Source of the DNA: Actinomycetes bacterium
Lineage (GTDB): Bacteria > Actinomycetota > Actinomycetes > Mycobacteriales > Mycobacteriaceae
Direction of reading: 5' to 3'
DNA length: 57,073 nucleotides
NCBI GenBank assembly: GCA_023461275.1
Contig: JAEYMI010000003.1
Span: forward strand, 1-57,073
The notes beneath the pieces are model-generated. The model did no database searches. It was not told the DNA's origin and saw nothing but the letters and a program-made list of their open reading frames with translations. Positions within the stretch are counted from its first letter, which is position 1. Each line of letters opens with the position of its first letter. This document shows, piece after piece, positions 16,118 through 24,808 of the stretch. The translations under genes and the position numbers were made by a program.

Positions 16118-17515
16118 TCACGGAATCCGAATTCCGGGGATGGTGAAGTTCGGAAGTCGCGGCGGTTCGGCGGTCGGCGCACCGCTGTCTGTGGTGTCGC
16201 CTGCGTCGCCGGGCACGGGTTGCTGCTCCTCGGTCGTGGTGGTCGTCGTGGGTTCTGTGGTGGTCGTGGTGGTGGTGGTTCGACGACGCGTGGTGGTGGT
16301 CGTCTCTTCCGTCGGTTCCTCGGTGGTCTGGGGCACCTCGGTCGTCGTCGTCACGACCGTTGTCGAGGGTACGGGGGTCCGGCTCGATGTGTTCGAACCC
16401 ACGATCCAGTATCCGACGAGGCCCAGGGCGGCGACCAGCAATGCGACCGCGACGCCGGCGAGCACCTTCTGCCCGGTGGTCCACCCGTTGTCGGCGGGCG
16501 GGGGTGGCATGGGCCGGCTGGCGGGCCGGCTGGTGGAGCGGGCCGTCGACGGTCGTGCCGCCATCGCCTCCGAACCGGTCATGGCCCGGGTCGCGGCGAG
16601 GCCGGCTCCCGCGGCGCCCACGGCAGCTCCGGCGGCCGCCGCACCTGCGGCTCCGGCGGAACCGGGCCGTGGGGGTCGACGTCCCGCGCGCACCGCGGCG
16701 ACCGCGTCGGCGAATTCGCCACCGTTGGCGTAGCGCTGACGTGGGTCCTTGGTGAGTGCGATGTCGATGAGCTCGCGAACCGGCGCGGGCAGGTTGTTCG
16801 GCAGCGGCGGTGGTGTCTCCCGGATGTGCTTCATCGCGACGGTGATGGCGCCGTCGCCGAGGAAGGGTCGGCGGCCGGTCAGCGACTCGTATCCGACGAC
16901 GCCGAGCGAGTAGACGTCCGACGCCGCGGTGGCCTCTTCGCCGGTGGCCTGTTCCGGGGAGATGTACTGCGCGGTCCCCATCACCATGCCGGTCTGGGTC
17001 ACCGGCGCGGCGTCGACCGCCTTGGCGATACCGAAGTCGGTGATCTTCACCTGTCCGGTGGGGGTGATCAGGATGTTGCCCGGCTTCACGTCGCGGTGCA
17101 CCAGACCCTGACTGTGCGCCGCCTGCAGAGCGCGACCGGTCTGCTCGAGCATGTCCAGGGTGTTGCCCAGCGAGAGCCGGCCCATCCGGGAGATCACCGA
17201 GTTCAGCGGTTCACCGTCGACGAGTTCCATCACCAGATACGACAGCGCCTCGCCGCCGCCACGATCCGGTGTCTCGCCGTAGTCGAAGACGTTGGCGATC
17301 CCCGGGTGGTTCAGACGTGCGGTGGTCTGCGCCTCGGTCCGGAACCGTGCGGTGAACTCTGGATCGTGGGTGTACTCGGCCTTGAGGACCTTGACCGCGA
17401 CCCGACGGTTGAGTCGGGTGTCCATCGCCTCCCACACCTGACCCATGCCGCCGGTGGCGATCAGGCGCATGAGTCGGTAACGGTCCGCGATCGTCGTACC
17501 GCTCTGAAGCGTCAT
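16118..17515 (-). CDS. pknA: Ser/Thr protein kinase PknA
   Basis: 465 aa. Kinase domain residues 1-275 with IATGGMGQVWEA, Lys42 (AVKVLK), HRDVKPGNIL, DFG and activation loop TQTGMVMGTAQYISPEQ. An Ala/Gly-rich linker leads to a membrane helix (VLAGVAVALLVAALGLVGYWIVG), then an extracellular tail dominated by Thr, with runs of six and eight Thr and a Pro-rich end. PknA phosphorylates division and wall-synthesis proteins together with PknB. Its start overlaps the pbpA stop by 4 nt, indicating translational coupling. The Thr-rich tail is a likely O-mannosylation target (inference). Confidence 0.96.
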   Translation of the reverse strand: MTLQSGTTIADRYRLMRLIATGGMGQVWEAMDTRLNRRVAVKVLKAEYTHDPEFTARFRTEAQTTARLNHPGIANVFDYGETPDRGGGEALSYLVMELVDGEPLNSVISRMGRLSLGNTLDMLEQTGRALQAAHSQGLVHRDVKPGNILITPTGQVKITDFGIAKAVDAAPVTQTGMVMGTAQYISPEQATGEEATAASDVYSLGVVGYESLTGRRPFLGDGAITVAMKHIRETPPPLPNNLPAPVRELIDIALTKDPRQRYANGGEFADAVAAVRAGRRPPRPGSAGAAGAAAAGAAVGAAGAGLAATRAMTGSEAMAARPSTARSTSRPASRPMPPPPADNGWTTGQKVLAGVAVALLVAALGLVGYWIVGSNTSSRTPVPSTTVVTTTTEVPQTTEEPTEETTTTTRRRTTTTTTTTEPTTTTTTEEQQPVPGDAGDTTDSGAPTAEPPRLPNFTIPGIRIP

Positions 17516-19017
17516 CCGCCTGCACCCCCCACCTGTGCGTTGATCACCGCGCGTCCGATCGGTGCCGCGACGGCACCACCGGTTGAACCGGAACCGAGGT
17601 CACCGTTCTCCACCACCACCGCCACCGCGATCTGCGCGTTCGACGACGGACCGAAGGCGATGTACCAGGAGTACGGAGTCTCCGAGCCGGGGCTCGAGGA
17701 GTCCGCATGCTCCGCGGTACCGGTTTTCGATGCGATCGACACCGGGCCGCCCGCTCCGGCGGTGCTGCGTTCGGATTCGATCATCATCGACGTGAGCGTG
17801 GCCGCCTCGTCGGAGCTGATCGGCTCATTGATCGTAGTGGGTTGGGTGGTCTGCAAAGTTCGCAGGTCGGCTGCCTGCAGCTTGTCCACCAGATACGGCT
17901 GCATCCGGACACCGCCGTTGGCGACGGTCGCCGCGATCATCGCGTTCTGCATCGGGGTGACCCGTACGTCGCGCTGACCGATGGAGGCCTGCCCGAGGGC
18001 GGCCAGGTCCGGGATTGGACCGACCGTCGACATCGACACCGGTAGCGGGGTGTCGGGCTGCTTGGAATCGATGCCGAAGCGGTTGGCGGTCTCGCGGAAC
18101 ACGGTGATCGGGTCTCTCATCTTGCTCGTCGTGAGGTCGACGAAGGCGGTATTGCACGAGTACTTGAACGCCTGAGCGAGCGAAACAGTGCCCCCGACCG
18201 AGCCGGGGCAGGTTTCGCCACCGTAATTGGTGAGCGAGGTCGCCGTGTCGGGCAGCGTGATCCGCGGTGCGGCGGTCAGCCGGATGTCGGGTCGCACCGA
18301 GTCGCGCAGTGCCGCGGCGGTGGTGATCACCTTGAACGTGGAGCCCGGGGGATAGGTCTCGTTGATCGCGCGGTTGAGCATCGGGTTGTTGATGTCGTTG
18401 GCCTGATTCCAGGCCGTCCAGCTGGTCTCGCGGACCGTCTGGTCGTGACTCGACAGCCGGTTGGGGTCGTAGCTCGGTGAGCTGACCATCGCCAGGATCT
18501 TGCCGGTGTTGGGTTGCAGGGCCACCACAGCGCCGCGACAGCCCCCCGAGCATCCGTTGCGCATCGCGTTGAACGCCACCCGCTGCAGTTTGGGGTCGAT
18601 GGTGGTGACCACGTTGCCGCCGCGCGGGTCGCGGCCGGAGAACATGTCCATGAACCGCTGCCCGAACAACCGGTCGTCGTTGCCGTTGAGAATCGAATTC
18701 TCGTACTGCTCAATGCCACTCGAGCCGTACTGGAAGGAGTAGTAACCGGTGACCGGTGCGAACGCATCGGCGCCGTTGGGCGGGTAGGTCCGCAGGAACT
18801 TCAGTCGGGAATCGGTCGGCACCGACGCCGCGATCACGGTGCCTCCGGCGGTGATGGCGCCACGCTGGCGCGAGTACTCGTCGAGCAGCACCCGGTTGTT
18901 ACGCGGATCCGACCGCAGCGCATCGGCTTTGATGACCTGCACGTACGTCGCATTGGCCAGCAACGCCAGGATCATCACGATGACCGCGATCGACACCCGT
19001 TGGATCGGCTTGTTCAT
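17512..19017 (-). CDS. pbpA: Penicillin-binding protein PbpA (transpeptidase)
   Basis: 501 aa class B-like PBP. One N-terminal membrane anchor (residues 9-27), a short dimerisation region, then the transpeptidase domain with SxxK at 226-229 (STFK), SxN in KYSCNTAF and KTG in ASKTGTAEH. It cross-links peptidoglycan and pairs with the RodA glycosyltransferase encoded next to it. Start and stop overlap its neighbours by 4 nt each (ATGA type). Confidence 0.97.
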   Translation of the reverse strand: MNKPIQRVSIAVIVMILALLANATYVQVIKADALRSDPRNNRVLLDEYSRQRGAITAGGTVIAASVPTDSRLKFLRTYPPNGADAFAPVTGYYSFQYGSSGIEQYENSILNGNDDRLFGQRFMDMFSGRDPRGGNVVTTIDPKLQRVAFNAMRNGCSGGCRGAVVALQPNTGKILAMVSSPSYDPNRLSSHDQTVRETSWTAWNQANDINNPMLNRAINETYPPGSTFKVITTAAALRDSVRPDIRLTAAPRITLPDTATSLTNYGGETCPGSVGGTVSLAQAFKYSCNTAFVDLTTSKMRDPITVFRETANRFGIDSKQPDTPLPVSMSTVGPIPDLAALGQASIGQRDVRVTPMQNAMIAATVANGGVRMQPYLVDKLQAADLRTLQTTQPTTINEPISSDEAATLTSMMIESERSTAGAGGPVSIASKTGTAEHADSSSPGSETPYSWYIAFGPSSNAQIAVAVVVENGDLGSGSTGGAVAAPIGRAVINAQVGGAGG

Positions 19018-20447
19018 GAGCGCGGCACCGCCTGGGTCGGCAGTGATTCGATGGGCGTCGGTTTCTGTCGACGCCGCGTCGGATCCGGTTCGCGGGCAGC
19101 GTTGGAGATCCGGATCAGCAGCGCGACGAGAATGTAGTTGGCCAAGAGCGACGATCCGCCGTAGGACATGAACGGCGTCGTCAGACCGGTCAGCGGAATC
19201 AGTTTGGTGACACCGCCGACGACGACGAAGACCTGCACCGCGATGGTGAATGCCAGGCCCGTCGCCAGTAGTTTGCCGAACGAATCACGAACGGCCACAC
19301 CGGTTCTCAGGCCCCGCATCACAAAGACGAGGTAGAGCATCAGGACGGCGCCGAGTCCGACGAGTCCGAGTTCCTCACCGATCGAGGAGATGATGAAGTC
19401 GGTATTGGCGAACGGCACGATGTTGGGTCGTCCCGAACCCAGCCCGGTGCCGAACATCCCGCCGGTGGCCAGCCCGAACAGGCTCTGGCCCACCTGATAT
19501 CCGGCGGCATCGAAGTCGGCGAACGGATCACGCCACACCTCGACGCGCACCTGCAGGTGCGAGAAGAGGTGATAGGCCACAAAGGCACCGACGGCGAACA
19601 GCGAGAGTCCCAGGACCAGCCAGCTGACCCGTTCGGTGGCGACGTAGACCATCGTCAGCACGGTCGAGAAGATCAGCAGTGAGGTACCCAGGTCGGACTC
19701 GAAGGCCAGCACACCGATCGACAGCAGCCACGCCGCCAACAGCGGACCCAGGTCGCGTGCTCGGGGAAAGTCCATGCCGAGGAACTGTTTTCCGGCGGTG
19801 GTGAACAGATCGCGCTTGGACACCAGGAAAGCCGCGGCGAAGATGATGATCAGGATCTTGGAGAACTCGCCGGGCTGGATGTTGAAGATCGGCGTGCGAA
19901 TCCAGATCTTGGACCCGTTGATCTCCGACATCGACGACGGCAGGATCGCCGGGATGGCCAGGAAGATCAGGCCGCCCACGCCGAGGGTGTAGGCGTAGCG
20001 CGACAGCGTGCGGTGATCGCGGATCAGGATCAGGATCGCGGAGAAGGCCAGGATGCCGAGCACCGCCCAGAGCAGTTGCTGATCGGCGTTGTTGGTGCGT
20101 TCGCTGACGTTGATCGATTCGCCGTTGCGTCCGGACCCGAGGTCGAGTCGGTGGATGATCACCAGGCCGAGTCCGTTGAGCAGGGCCACCACCGGCAGCA
20201 GGATCGGATCGGCATGGGGCGCATAGCGTCGGACCACCACGTGGGCGACCGCGAACAACGCGGAGTAGGCCAGGACGTACTTCGCGAGATCCCAGGTGAG
20301 CGATTCACCCTGGGCCGATTGCACGATGAGCAACGCCACGGTCACCAGACCGATGGCGAATCCGAGCAGCACCAATTCGGCTGTGCGACCGGTGCTCTCG
20401 GGTGGTTGTTGGGCGGGCGCGTGCGTGGCAGCGGCGGGTTGCGTCAT
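19014..20447 (-). CDS. rodA: SEDS glycosyltransferase RodA
   Basis: 477 aa from ATG 20447, with about 12 membrane helices. SEDS-family signatures are visible: PHADPILLPVVALLNGLGL, FNIQPGEFSKILIIIFAA, and SFGKLLATGLAF...GGVTKLIPLTGLTTPFMSYGGSSL. It polymerises lipid II during elongation in partnership with PbpA. The ORF is open further upstream but that part overlaps pstP; ATG 20447 shares one base with the pstP stop (TGATG). Confidence 0.97.
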   Translation of the reverse strand: MTQPAAATHAPAQQPPESTGRTAELVLLGFAIGLVTVALLIVQSAQGESLTWDLAKYVLAYSALFAVAHVVVRRYAPHADPILLPVVALLNGLGLVIIHRLDLGSGRNGESINVSERTNNADQQLLWAVLGILAFSAILILIRDHRTLSRYAYTLGVGGLIFLAIPAILPSSMSEINGSKIWIRTPIFNIQPGEFSKILIIIFAAAFLVSKRDLFTTAGKQFLGMDFPRARDLGPLLAAWLLSIGVLAFESDLGTSLLIFSTVLTMVYVATERVSWLVLGLSLFAVGAFVAYHLFSHLQVRVEVWRDPFADFDAAGYQVGQSLFGLATGGMFGTGLGSGRPNIVPFANTDFIISSIGEELGLVGLGAVLMLYLVFVMRGLRTGVAVRDSFGKLLATGLAFTIAVQVFVVVGGVTKLIPLTGLTTPFMSYGGSSLLANYILVALLIRISNAAREPDPTRRRQKPTPIESLPTQAVPRS

Positions 20448-21946
20448 CAATGGCCCCGGCAGATCTTGTTCCCGTCGCTGTCGTACTGGGGAGGCGACTG
20501 CGGTGACACTTCCGTCGAGGATGTTGCCGGTGGGGAGCTCGTGGCGGGGGAGCCCGGCGGTGCCGGGGTGGCGGTCGCGGGCTGCGTCTCGGGAGCCGGC
20601 GTCGGCGCGGGCGCACCCGGTGCCCGCGGTGCAGGTGCCGGCGTCGGGGCGGGAGCCGGCTGCGGATCCGGGCACAGCGGAAGGAAATTCAGTGATTCGA
20701 CGCGGTTCTGCGCCTCGGCGATCGGCATGCTGCGGATCGATTTACCGGCGACGGCGGTGCGGTCGAGTTCGGTCAGGTCGGCCAGTTGCAGGGGCGTGCA
20801 GGTGTCGTCGGAGCCGTACTGCGCGAAAGTGATCGTCGGGTCGGTGGTGTTCAGGCCGGACACGCAGGCGCGTTCGTAGGCCGAACTGAGGTCGACGAAG
20901 AGCACCTTGTCCGGGGAGCCCTGGAAGACCACCACGTTGCCGTCTTCGGCACCGACGAAGTAGTTGGTGCGCACCATGTTTCGGGCGATGAGGAATCCGG
21001 CGGCCAGCAGCGCGATCGCCAGGATCGCCGCGGCGATGATGAACCACCGTCGAAAACCACTGCGCGGCTTGGGCTCTTCGTCGTCGGTCAGGATGGTCGG
21101 GCGTTGCGACGGGGCGGCCGGTGCTCGCAAGGCCGCGGCCCGCCCGGCTGCCGTCGACGGGTTGGGGGTGTAGGAGTCCTCATCACCACCGGCGGCGCCG
21201 CCGACGATCGGGACCGAGTCGCCGTACTCGGTGTCGACGACGTCGGCGACCACGACGGTCACGTTGTCGGGTCCGCCGCCGCGCAGCGCGAGTTCGATGA
21301 GACGGTCTGCGCATTCGCGGTAATCGGCGATGGATCCGAGGGTGTCGGCGAGGGTCTCCTCGGTCACGACGTCGGAGAGTCCGTCGCTGCACAGCAGGTA
21401 GCGGTCGCCGGCGCGGGCCTCCCGCATGGTGAGGGTGGGTTCCACTTCTTGGCCGGTCAGGGCCCGCATGATGAGTGAGCGCTGCGGATGGGTGTGCGCC
21501 TGTTCGGCGGTGATCCGGCCCTCTTCGACGAGGGTCTGGACGAACGTGTCGTCGCGGGTGATCTGGGTGAGCTGGCCGTCGCGGTAGAGGTATCCGCGGG
21601 AGTCGCCGACGTGGCAGAGCCCGATTCGGTTGCCGGCGAACAGGATCGCGGTGAGCGTGGTGCCCATGCCCTCGAGTTCGGGTGACTGTGCGACCTGCGC
21701 GGCGATGGCCTCGTTGCCCGCGCCGGTGGCGCGTTCGAGTTTGGAGAGCAGGTCGCCGCCGGGATCGTCGTCGTCGAGGGTGCGCAGCGCCTGGATGACG
21801 AGCTGGCTGGCGACCTCGCCGGCCGCGTGACCGCCCATGCCGTCGGCGAGGGCGAGCAGCCGGGCGCCCGCGTAGACGGAGTCTTCGTTGTTGGACCGCA
21901 CGAGACCACGGTCGCTGCGCGCGATGTAGCGCAACACAAGTGTCAC
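20447..21946 (-). CDS. pstP: PP2C-type Ser/Thr protein phosphatase PstP
   Basis: 499 aa from GTG 21946. Cytosolic PP2C domain (residues 1-240) with metal-binding Asp35 in ADGMGGHAAGE, GDSR, and LLCSDGLSD. A membrane helix near residue 320 (FIIAAAILAIALLAAGFLI) is followed by an extracellular domain and a Pro/Ala/Thr-rich tail. It dephosphorylates PknA/PknB and their targets. The GTG overlaps the fhaB stop (GTGA). The ORF is open 156 codons further upstream, but that stretch is the wrong frame of fhaB. Confidence 0.96.
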   Translation of the reverse strand: MTLVLRYIARSDRGLVRSNNEDSVYAGARLLALADGMGGHAAGEVASQLVIQALRTLDDDDPGGDLLSKLERATGAGNEAIAAQVAQSPELEGMGTTLTAILFAGNRIGLCHVGDSRGYLYRDGQLTQITRDDTFVQTLVEEGRITAEQAHTHPQRSLIMRALTGQEVEPTLTMREARAGDRYLLCSDGLSDVVTEETLADTLGSIADYRECADRLIELALRGGGPDNVTVVVADVVDTEYGDSVPIVGGAAGGDEDSYTPNPSTAAGRAAALRAPAAPSQRPTILTDDEEPKPRSGFRRWFIIAAAILAIALLAAGFLIARNMVRTNYFVGAEDGNVVVFQGSPDKVLFVDLSSAYERACVSGLNTTDPTITFAQYGSDDTCTPLQLADLTELDRTAVAGKSIRSMPIAEAQNRVESLNFLPLCPDPQPAPAPTPAPAPRAPGAPAPTPAPETQPATATPAPPGSPATSSPPATSSTEVSPQSPPQYDSDGNKICRGH

Positions 21947-22407
21947 GGGCGCAGCTCGATCACGGTCTTGCCGATGCGGATCGGGGTGTTCAGGGGGACC
22001 CGGACAGCGGTGGTCACCTTGGAACGGTCGAGGTAGGTGCCGTTGGTGGAGCCGAGGTCTTCGACGTACCAGTCGTCGCCGCGTTTGGACAGCCGCGCGT
22101 GACGTTCTGATGCGTAGTCGTCGGTGATGACCAGCGTGGAGTCGTCGGCGCGGCCGAGCAGCAGCGGCTGGCTGCCGAGGGTGATCCGGGTGTTGGCCAG
22201 GGCGCCGTGGGTGACCACGAGGTATCGGGCCGAGCCGCGCGGGGTGGAGTTGCGTCGACGCTTGTCTCCGACGGAGAAGCGTTGCGCGATACGGCCACCA
22301 CCGGCTGCGGAGATGTCGGCGCGCAGGGTGCGGACGACTGCCCACACGAACAGCCAGAGCAGCAGCAGGAACCCGAATCGGGTGAGCTGCAGCACCAACC
22401 CCTGCAT
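21943..22407 (-). CDS. fhaB: FHA-domain protein FhaB (FipA)
   Basis: 154 aa. N-terminal membrane helix (residues 9-27), linker, then a forkhead-associated domain with GRADDSTLVITDDYASERHA and LGSTNGTYLD, the phosphothreonine-binding signatures. The mycobacterial counterpart (Rv0019c) links PknA signalling to FtsZ/FtsQ and RodA-PbpA. ATG 22407 lies 10 nt after GGAGG. The 176-bp gap to fhaA holds two small GC-rich hairpins and a possible minus-strand -10 (TAAGAT, 22493-22488), so this may be a second transcription start. Confidence 0.95.
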   Translation of the reverse strand: MQGLVLQLTRFGFLLLLWLFVWAVVRTLRADISAAGGGRIAQRFSVGDKRRRNSTPRGSARYLVVTHGALANTRITLGSQPLLLGRADDSTLVITDDYASERHARLSKRGDDWYVEDLGSTNGTYLDRSKVTTAVRVPLNTPIRIGKTVIELRP

Positions 22408-22583
22408 CAGTCATTCACCTCCGGCGCCATCACATCTGCACCCCGACGGTTTGTCGGGATACGGGTCGCAGATACCGACCCGTGTGCATCTTATGGGCTG
22501 AATCGACGACGACCAGCCTTCGGATGTGACAGTTCAGTATCAACGATGGTTCGCCCGTTCGGGGAACCCTGTCGATGTCGCCG

Positions 22584-23753
22584 TTATTGAAAACGCACGG
22601 TGATGTCGGAGTGGCCGACGCGGATTCGGTCGCCGTCGGCGAGCTCCCAGCTGCTGACCTGAAGGTCGTTGACGGTGGTGCCGTTCGTCGAGTTCAGATC
22701 GGTGAGCATGGCGGTGCTGCCGTCCCAGCGGATCTCCACGTGGCGGCGGGAAACGCCGGTGTCGGGGAGGCGGAACTGGGCGTCCTGGCCGCGGCCGATG
22801 ACGTTGGAGCCGTCGCGCAGCTGGAAGGTGCGGTTGCTGCCGTCTTCGAGCAGCAGCGTGATGGCGGTCGGTGCGTAGCCGGCGGCGGGGCGACCGTAGC
22901 CCTGCTCGTAGCCGTATCCGCCCTGCTGGCCGTAGTCGTAGCCACCCTGCTCGTAGCCGGGCTGTGCGTAGGCCTGCTCGTAGCCGCCCTGCTGGCCATA
23001 GTCATAGCCCTGCTGGCCGTAGTCGTAGCCGCCCTGCTGGCCGTACCCCTGCGGGTCGTAGGCCGGCTGCTGCGGGTCGTACGCCGGCGGAGCCTGCTGG
23101 CCGTACCCCTGGTCGTAGGCGCGCGGGTCGTAGCCGTAGCCGTTCTGCTGATCGGCCTGGCCGTAGTCGTAGCCTTGCTGGCCATACCCACCCTGGTCGT
23201 AGGCAGGCTCGCCCCTGCGCTGGTCGTATCCGGGGTTGTGCGTCATCTGAGGGGCTCCTACTTGTTGGTGGGCACTGGCGTGCTGTTGTTCTGGTCCGTG
23301 ACCGGCTGGCGGACGTCCTGGCCCTGGTGGGGGCTGACTTCCGCCTGGTGCCCGGCTCGGTTGAACGGGGCGCGGCCGGGCATCGGGATTGACCGATCCG
23401 CGGGCACGGAAGATTCCGGTGTGCAACGACGGGGACTGTTCGAACTCTACGACGACCGGGCCGTAGGTCTGCCATCCGTTGTCTTTGATGAAGTTCTCGA
23501 GGTGCTTGGAGAAGGTCTTGCGGTTCAGCTCGTACTCGGCTGCGAGATGCTCGTAGTCCGACGGGCTGAACAACAAGGAGTAGCTGTTGGGCGCCAGGAT
23601 GGCGCCGTCGCCGAGATCCTCGAGTGATTCCTGCGCTTCACGCTGCAGACCGTTCTCGATTTCCTGTGGCGCCACCTCGCCGCCGAATACCCGTGCGAAG
23701 CCGTCGTCGACGGCTCCTTCGAGCTTGCGCTCGATGCGTTGCAGTATTCCCAT
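22584..23753 (-). CDS. fhaA: FHA-domain protein FhaA with DUF3662 domain
   Basis: 389 aa from ATG 23753, which has a strong GGGAGG 7 nt upstream; an in-frame extension to 23945 has no such site. Residues 1-125 are the FhaA_N/DUF3662 domain (MGILQRIERKLEGAVDDGFARVFG). A long Gln/Tyr/Gly/Pro linker with repeated YGQQGYDYG-type units follows (about 150-290). The C-terminal FHA domain has NVIGRGQDAQFRLPDTGVSRRH and DLNSTNGTTVND. FhaA binds phosphorylated MviN in mycobacteria and acts in polar wall synthesis. First gene of the operon. Confidence 0.96.
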   Translation of the reverse strand: MGILQRIERKLEGAVDDGFARVFGGEVAPQEIENGLQREAQESLEDLGDGAILAPNSYSLLFSPSDYEHLAAEYELNRKTFSKHLENFIKDNGWQTYGPVVVEFEQSPSLHTGIFRARGSVNPDARPRPVQPSRAPGGSQPPPGPGRPPAGHGPEQQHASAHQQVGAPQMTHNPGYDQRRGEPAYDQGGYGQQGYDYGQADQQNGYGYDPRAYDQGYGQQAPPAYDPQQPAYDPQGYGQQGGYDYGQQGYDYGQQGGYEQAYAQPGYEQGGYDYGQQGGYGYEQGYGRPAAGYAPTAITLLLEDGSNRTFQLRDGSNVIGRGQDAQFRLPDTGVSRRHVEIRWDGSTAMLTDLNSTNGTTVNDLQVSSWELADGDRIRVGHSDITVRFQ

Positions 23754-23968
23754 CGTCGACCTCCCTTCGCCGCCATCGTGGCGTGTCGCCTCGCTTACGA
23801 CATTGATTGATGATACCGATTGTGCCCGGTAGGGGGGCTGCCACGTCAACTGCTGCACCGTGCGCATCACTTGTTTCATGCGCACGGCTACTTGTCGTCC
23901 TCCATGGTGGCACACTTGACCTGCGACTTCTTCGGGGTTTGTCATCTCAAAAGTGGTGCGTCACAGTG

Positions 23969-24045
23969 GCGAACTTCGCGTTCGCGAGCGATGCGTGCGT
24001 TCGCTACTGATGCTTCACGCGCGAACGACGATTCTGGCCGCGAAC
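23969..24045. promoter_or_regulatory. Cluster of GCGAAC motifs
   Basis: GCGAAC at 23969-23974, 24021-24026 and 24040-24045; its complement GTTCGC at 23980-23985 and 23999-24004. Start-to-start spacings are 11, 19, 22 and 19 bp. The arrangement suggests a multi-site regulator array, but the spacing is not that of the mycobacterial SOS box. No regulator is known to me for it. Confidence 0.35.
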
Positions 24046-24065
24046 GTCGTCGGCCTGAACGGATT

Positions 24066-24094
24066 TTCGACGCGGTGAGGCTGCGTGCTATCGT
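24066..24094 (+). promoter_or_regulatory. Candidate promoter of tRNA-Leu
   Basis: TTCGAC (24066-24071), a 17-bp spacer and TATCGT (24089-24094), about 66 nt before the mature tRNA. Consensus match only. Confidence 0.45.
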
Positions 24095-24159
24095 TCTGCA
24101 GTCCGTTGGTCGAACCCACGATCTCGGACGGTCTCGCCGGGAGTTACTTCCGGTGCCAC

Positions 24160-24245
24160 GGGCGAGTGGCGGAATGGCAGACGCGCTGGCTTCAGGTGCC
24201 AGTGTCCTTCGGGACGTGGGGGTTCAAGTCCCCCTTCGCCCACCA
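24160..24245 (+). tRNA. tRNA-Leu (CAG)
   Basis: Class II tRNA of 86 nt with encoded CCA (24243-24245). Acceptor GGGCGAG (24160-24166) pairs with TTCGCCC (24235-24241, one G-U). Anticodon stem CTGGC/GCCAG, loop TTCAGGT, anticodon CAG at 24193-24195. Long variable arm TGTCCTTCGGGACGT. T-arm GGGGG-TTCAAGT-CCCCC. The tRNA-Leu next to fhaA is conserved in mycobacteria. Confidence 0.96.
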
Positions 24246-24271
24246 CGAGCGGTTCAGCTCGAGAGGTACAT

Positions 24272-24304
24272 AAGGTCAGGTTGCAGAGATGCGCCTGGCC
24301 TTTT
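24272..24304 (+). terminator. Terminator after tRNA-Leu
   Basis: Stem AAGGTCAGG (24272-24280) with CCTGGCCTT (24294-24302; one G-U pair) and a 13-nt loop; the T-run TTTTG overlaps the 3' arm. It also lies directly at the end of the convergent gene at 24306. Confidence 0.7.
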
Positions 24305-24305
24305 G

Positions 24306-24785
24306 TTATTGGTGAGACGCCAACGGAACCAGATACGCAAGCACTCGTTCCCACGTCTCGAACCCCGCCTGCCCGAAATGAATGTGCTCACCGGCGAATT
24401 GATCCACGCCTCGGGCGGTTCGGTCGTCGACGATGTAGCCGCCGACGTTGAGGTTCTTGTGATGCGACAGGATGAGTCGCTTGTACGCGGGTGACGCCTC
24501 ATCGCGCCCGAGGTGCATCTTGATCCAGAGCAGTTTCTCGGTCCACGCGAGCGGGTTGTCCCACGGTGCGGTCGAGAGGATGTAGGTATCGAACACCGCG
24601 GCCAGCTGATGGAAGGCATCGATCGCGCCGGGCATCGGATCCATGAGTGAGAAGATGCCGGGGACGTCGTCGAGGTTGCCGTCGAATCGGGTTTGCTCGG
24701 CCGAGCTCAGGCGGTCGATGCCGGATTGGAAGTCGACGAGCGTGGTGTCCATTCGGAGGGCGCCGAGTCTTGACTTGAAGTTCAC
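24306..24785 (-). CDS. 5'(3')-deoxyribonucleotidase-like (NT5C) protein with altered motif I
   Basis: 159 aa from GTG 24785, which has AGGAG 5 nt upstream. The body matches NT5C-type HAD proteins: DDVPGIFSLMDPMPGAIDAF, YILSTAPWDNPLAWTEKLLWI, YKRLILSHHKN and IVDDRTARG. Motif I, normally of the form VDMDNTLVDF, reads LRMDTTLVDF (residues 10-19), so the nucleophilic Asp appears replaced by Arg11 while the second Asp (Asp13) remains. Either the enzyme is inactive or Asp13 acts in a DxT-type motif. Divergent from the MarR gene with 23 bp between the start codons. Confidence 0.75.
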   Translation of the reverse strand: MNFKSRLGALRMDTTLVDFQSGIDRLSSAEQTRFDGNLDDVPGIFSLMDPMPGAIDAFHQLAAVFDTYILSTAPWDNPLAWTEKLLWIKMHLGRDEASPAYKRLILSHHKNLNVGGYIVDDRTARGVDQFAGEHIHFGQAGFETWERVLAYLVPLASHQ

Positions 24786-24808
24786 TTGAACTCCTAGCCT
24801 CACGAAGC

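Larger units (their letters stand above)
23754..24159. other. 406-bp intergenic region between fhaA and tRNA-Leu
   Basis: No supported gene. It must hold the fhaA operon promoter (minus) and the tRNA promoter (plus). It contains a perfect 10-bp stem with a 10-nt loop (CCGTGCGCAT 23858-23867, ATGCGCACGG 23878-23887) and five GCGAAC/GTTCGC hexamers at 23969-24045. Confidence 0.6.

Noticed and set aside
20448..20675. N-terminal extension of RodA
   Set aside because: It reads through the end of pstP in another frame, is Ala/Gly/Arg-rich, and ATG 20447 overlaps the pstP stop in the normal way.
23969..23985. SOS (LexA) box GCGAAC-N5-GTTCGC
   Set aside because: The mycobacterial box is TCGAAC-N4-GTTCGA; both the end bases and the spacing differ.
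24160..24304. tRNA-Leu as an integration site
   Set aside because: No integrase and no repeat of the tRNA 3' end was found downstream; the region continues with ordinary genes.
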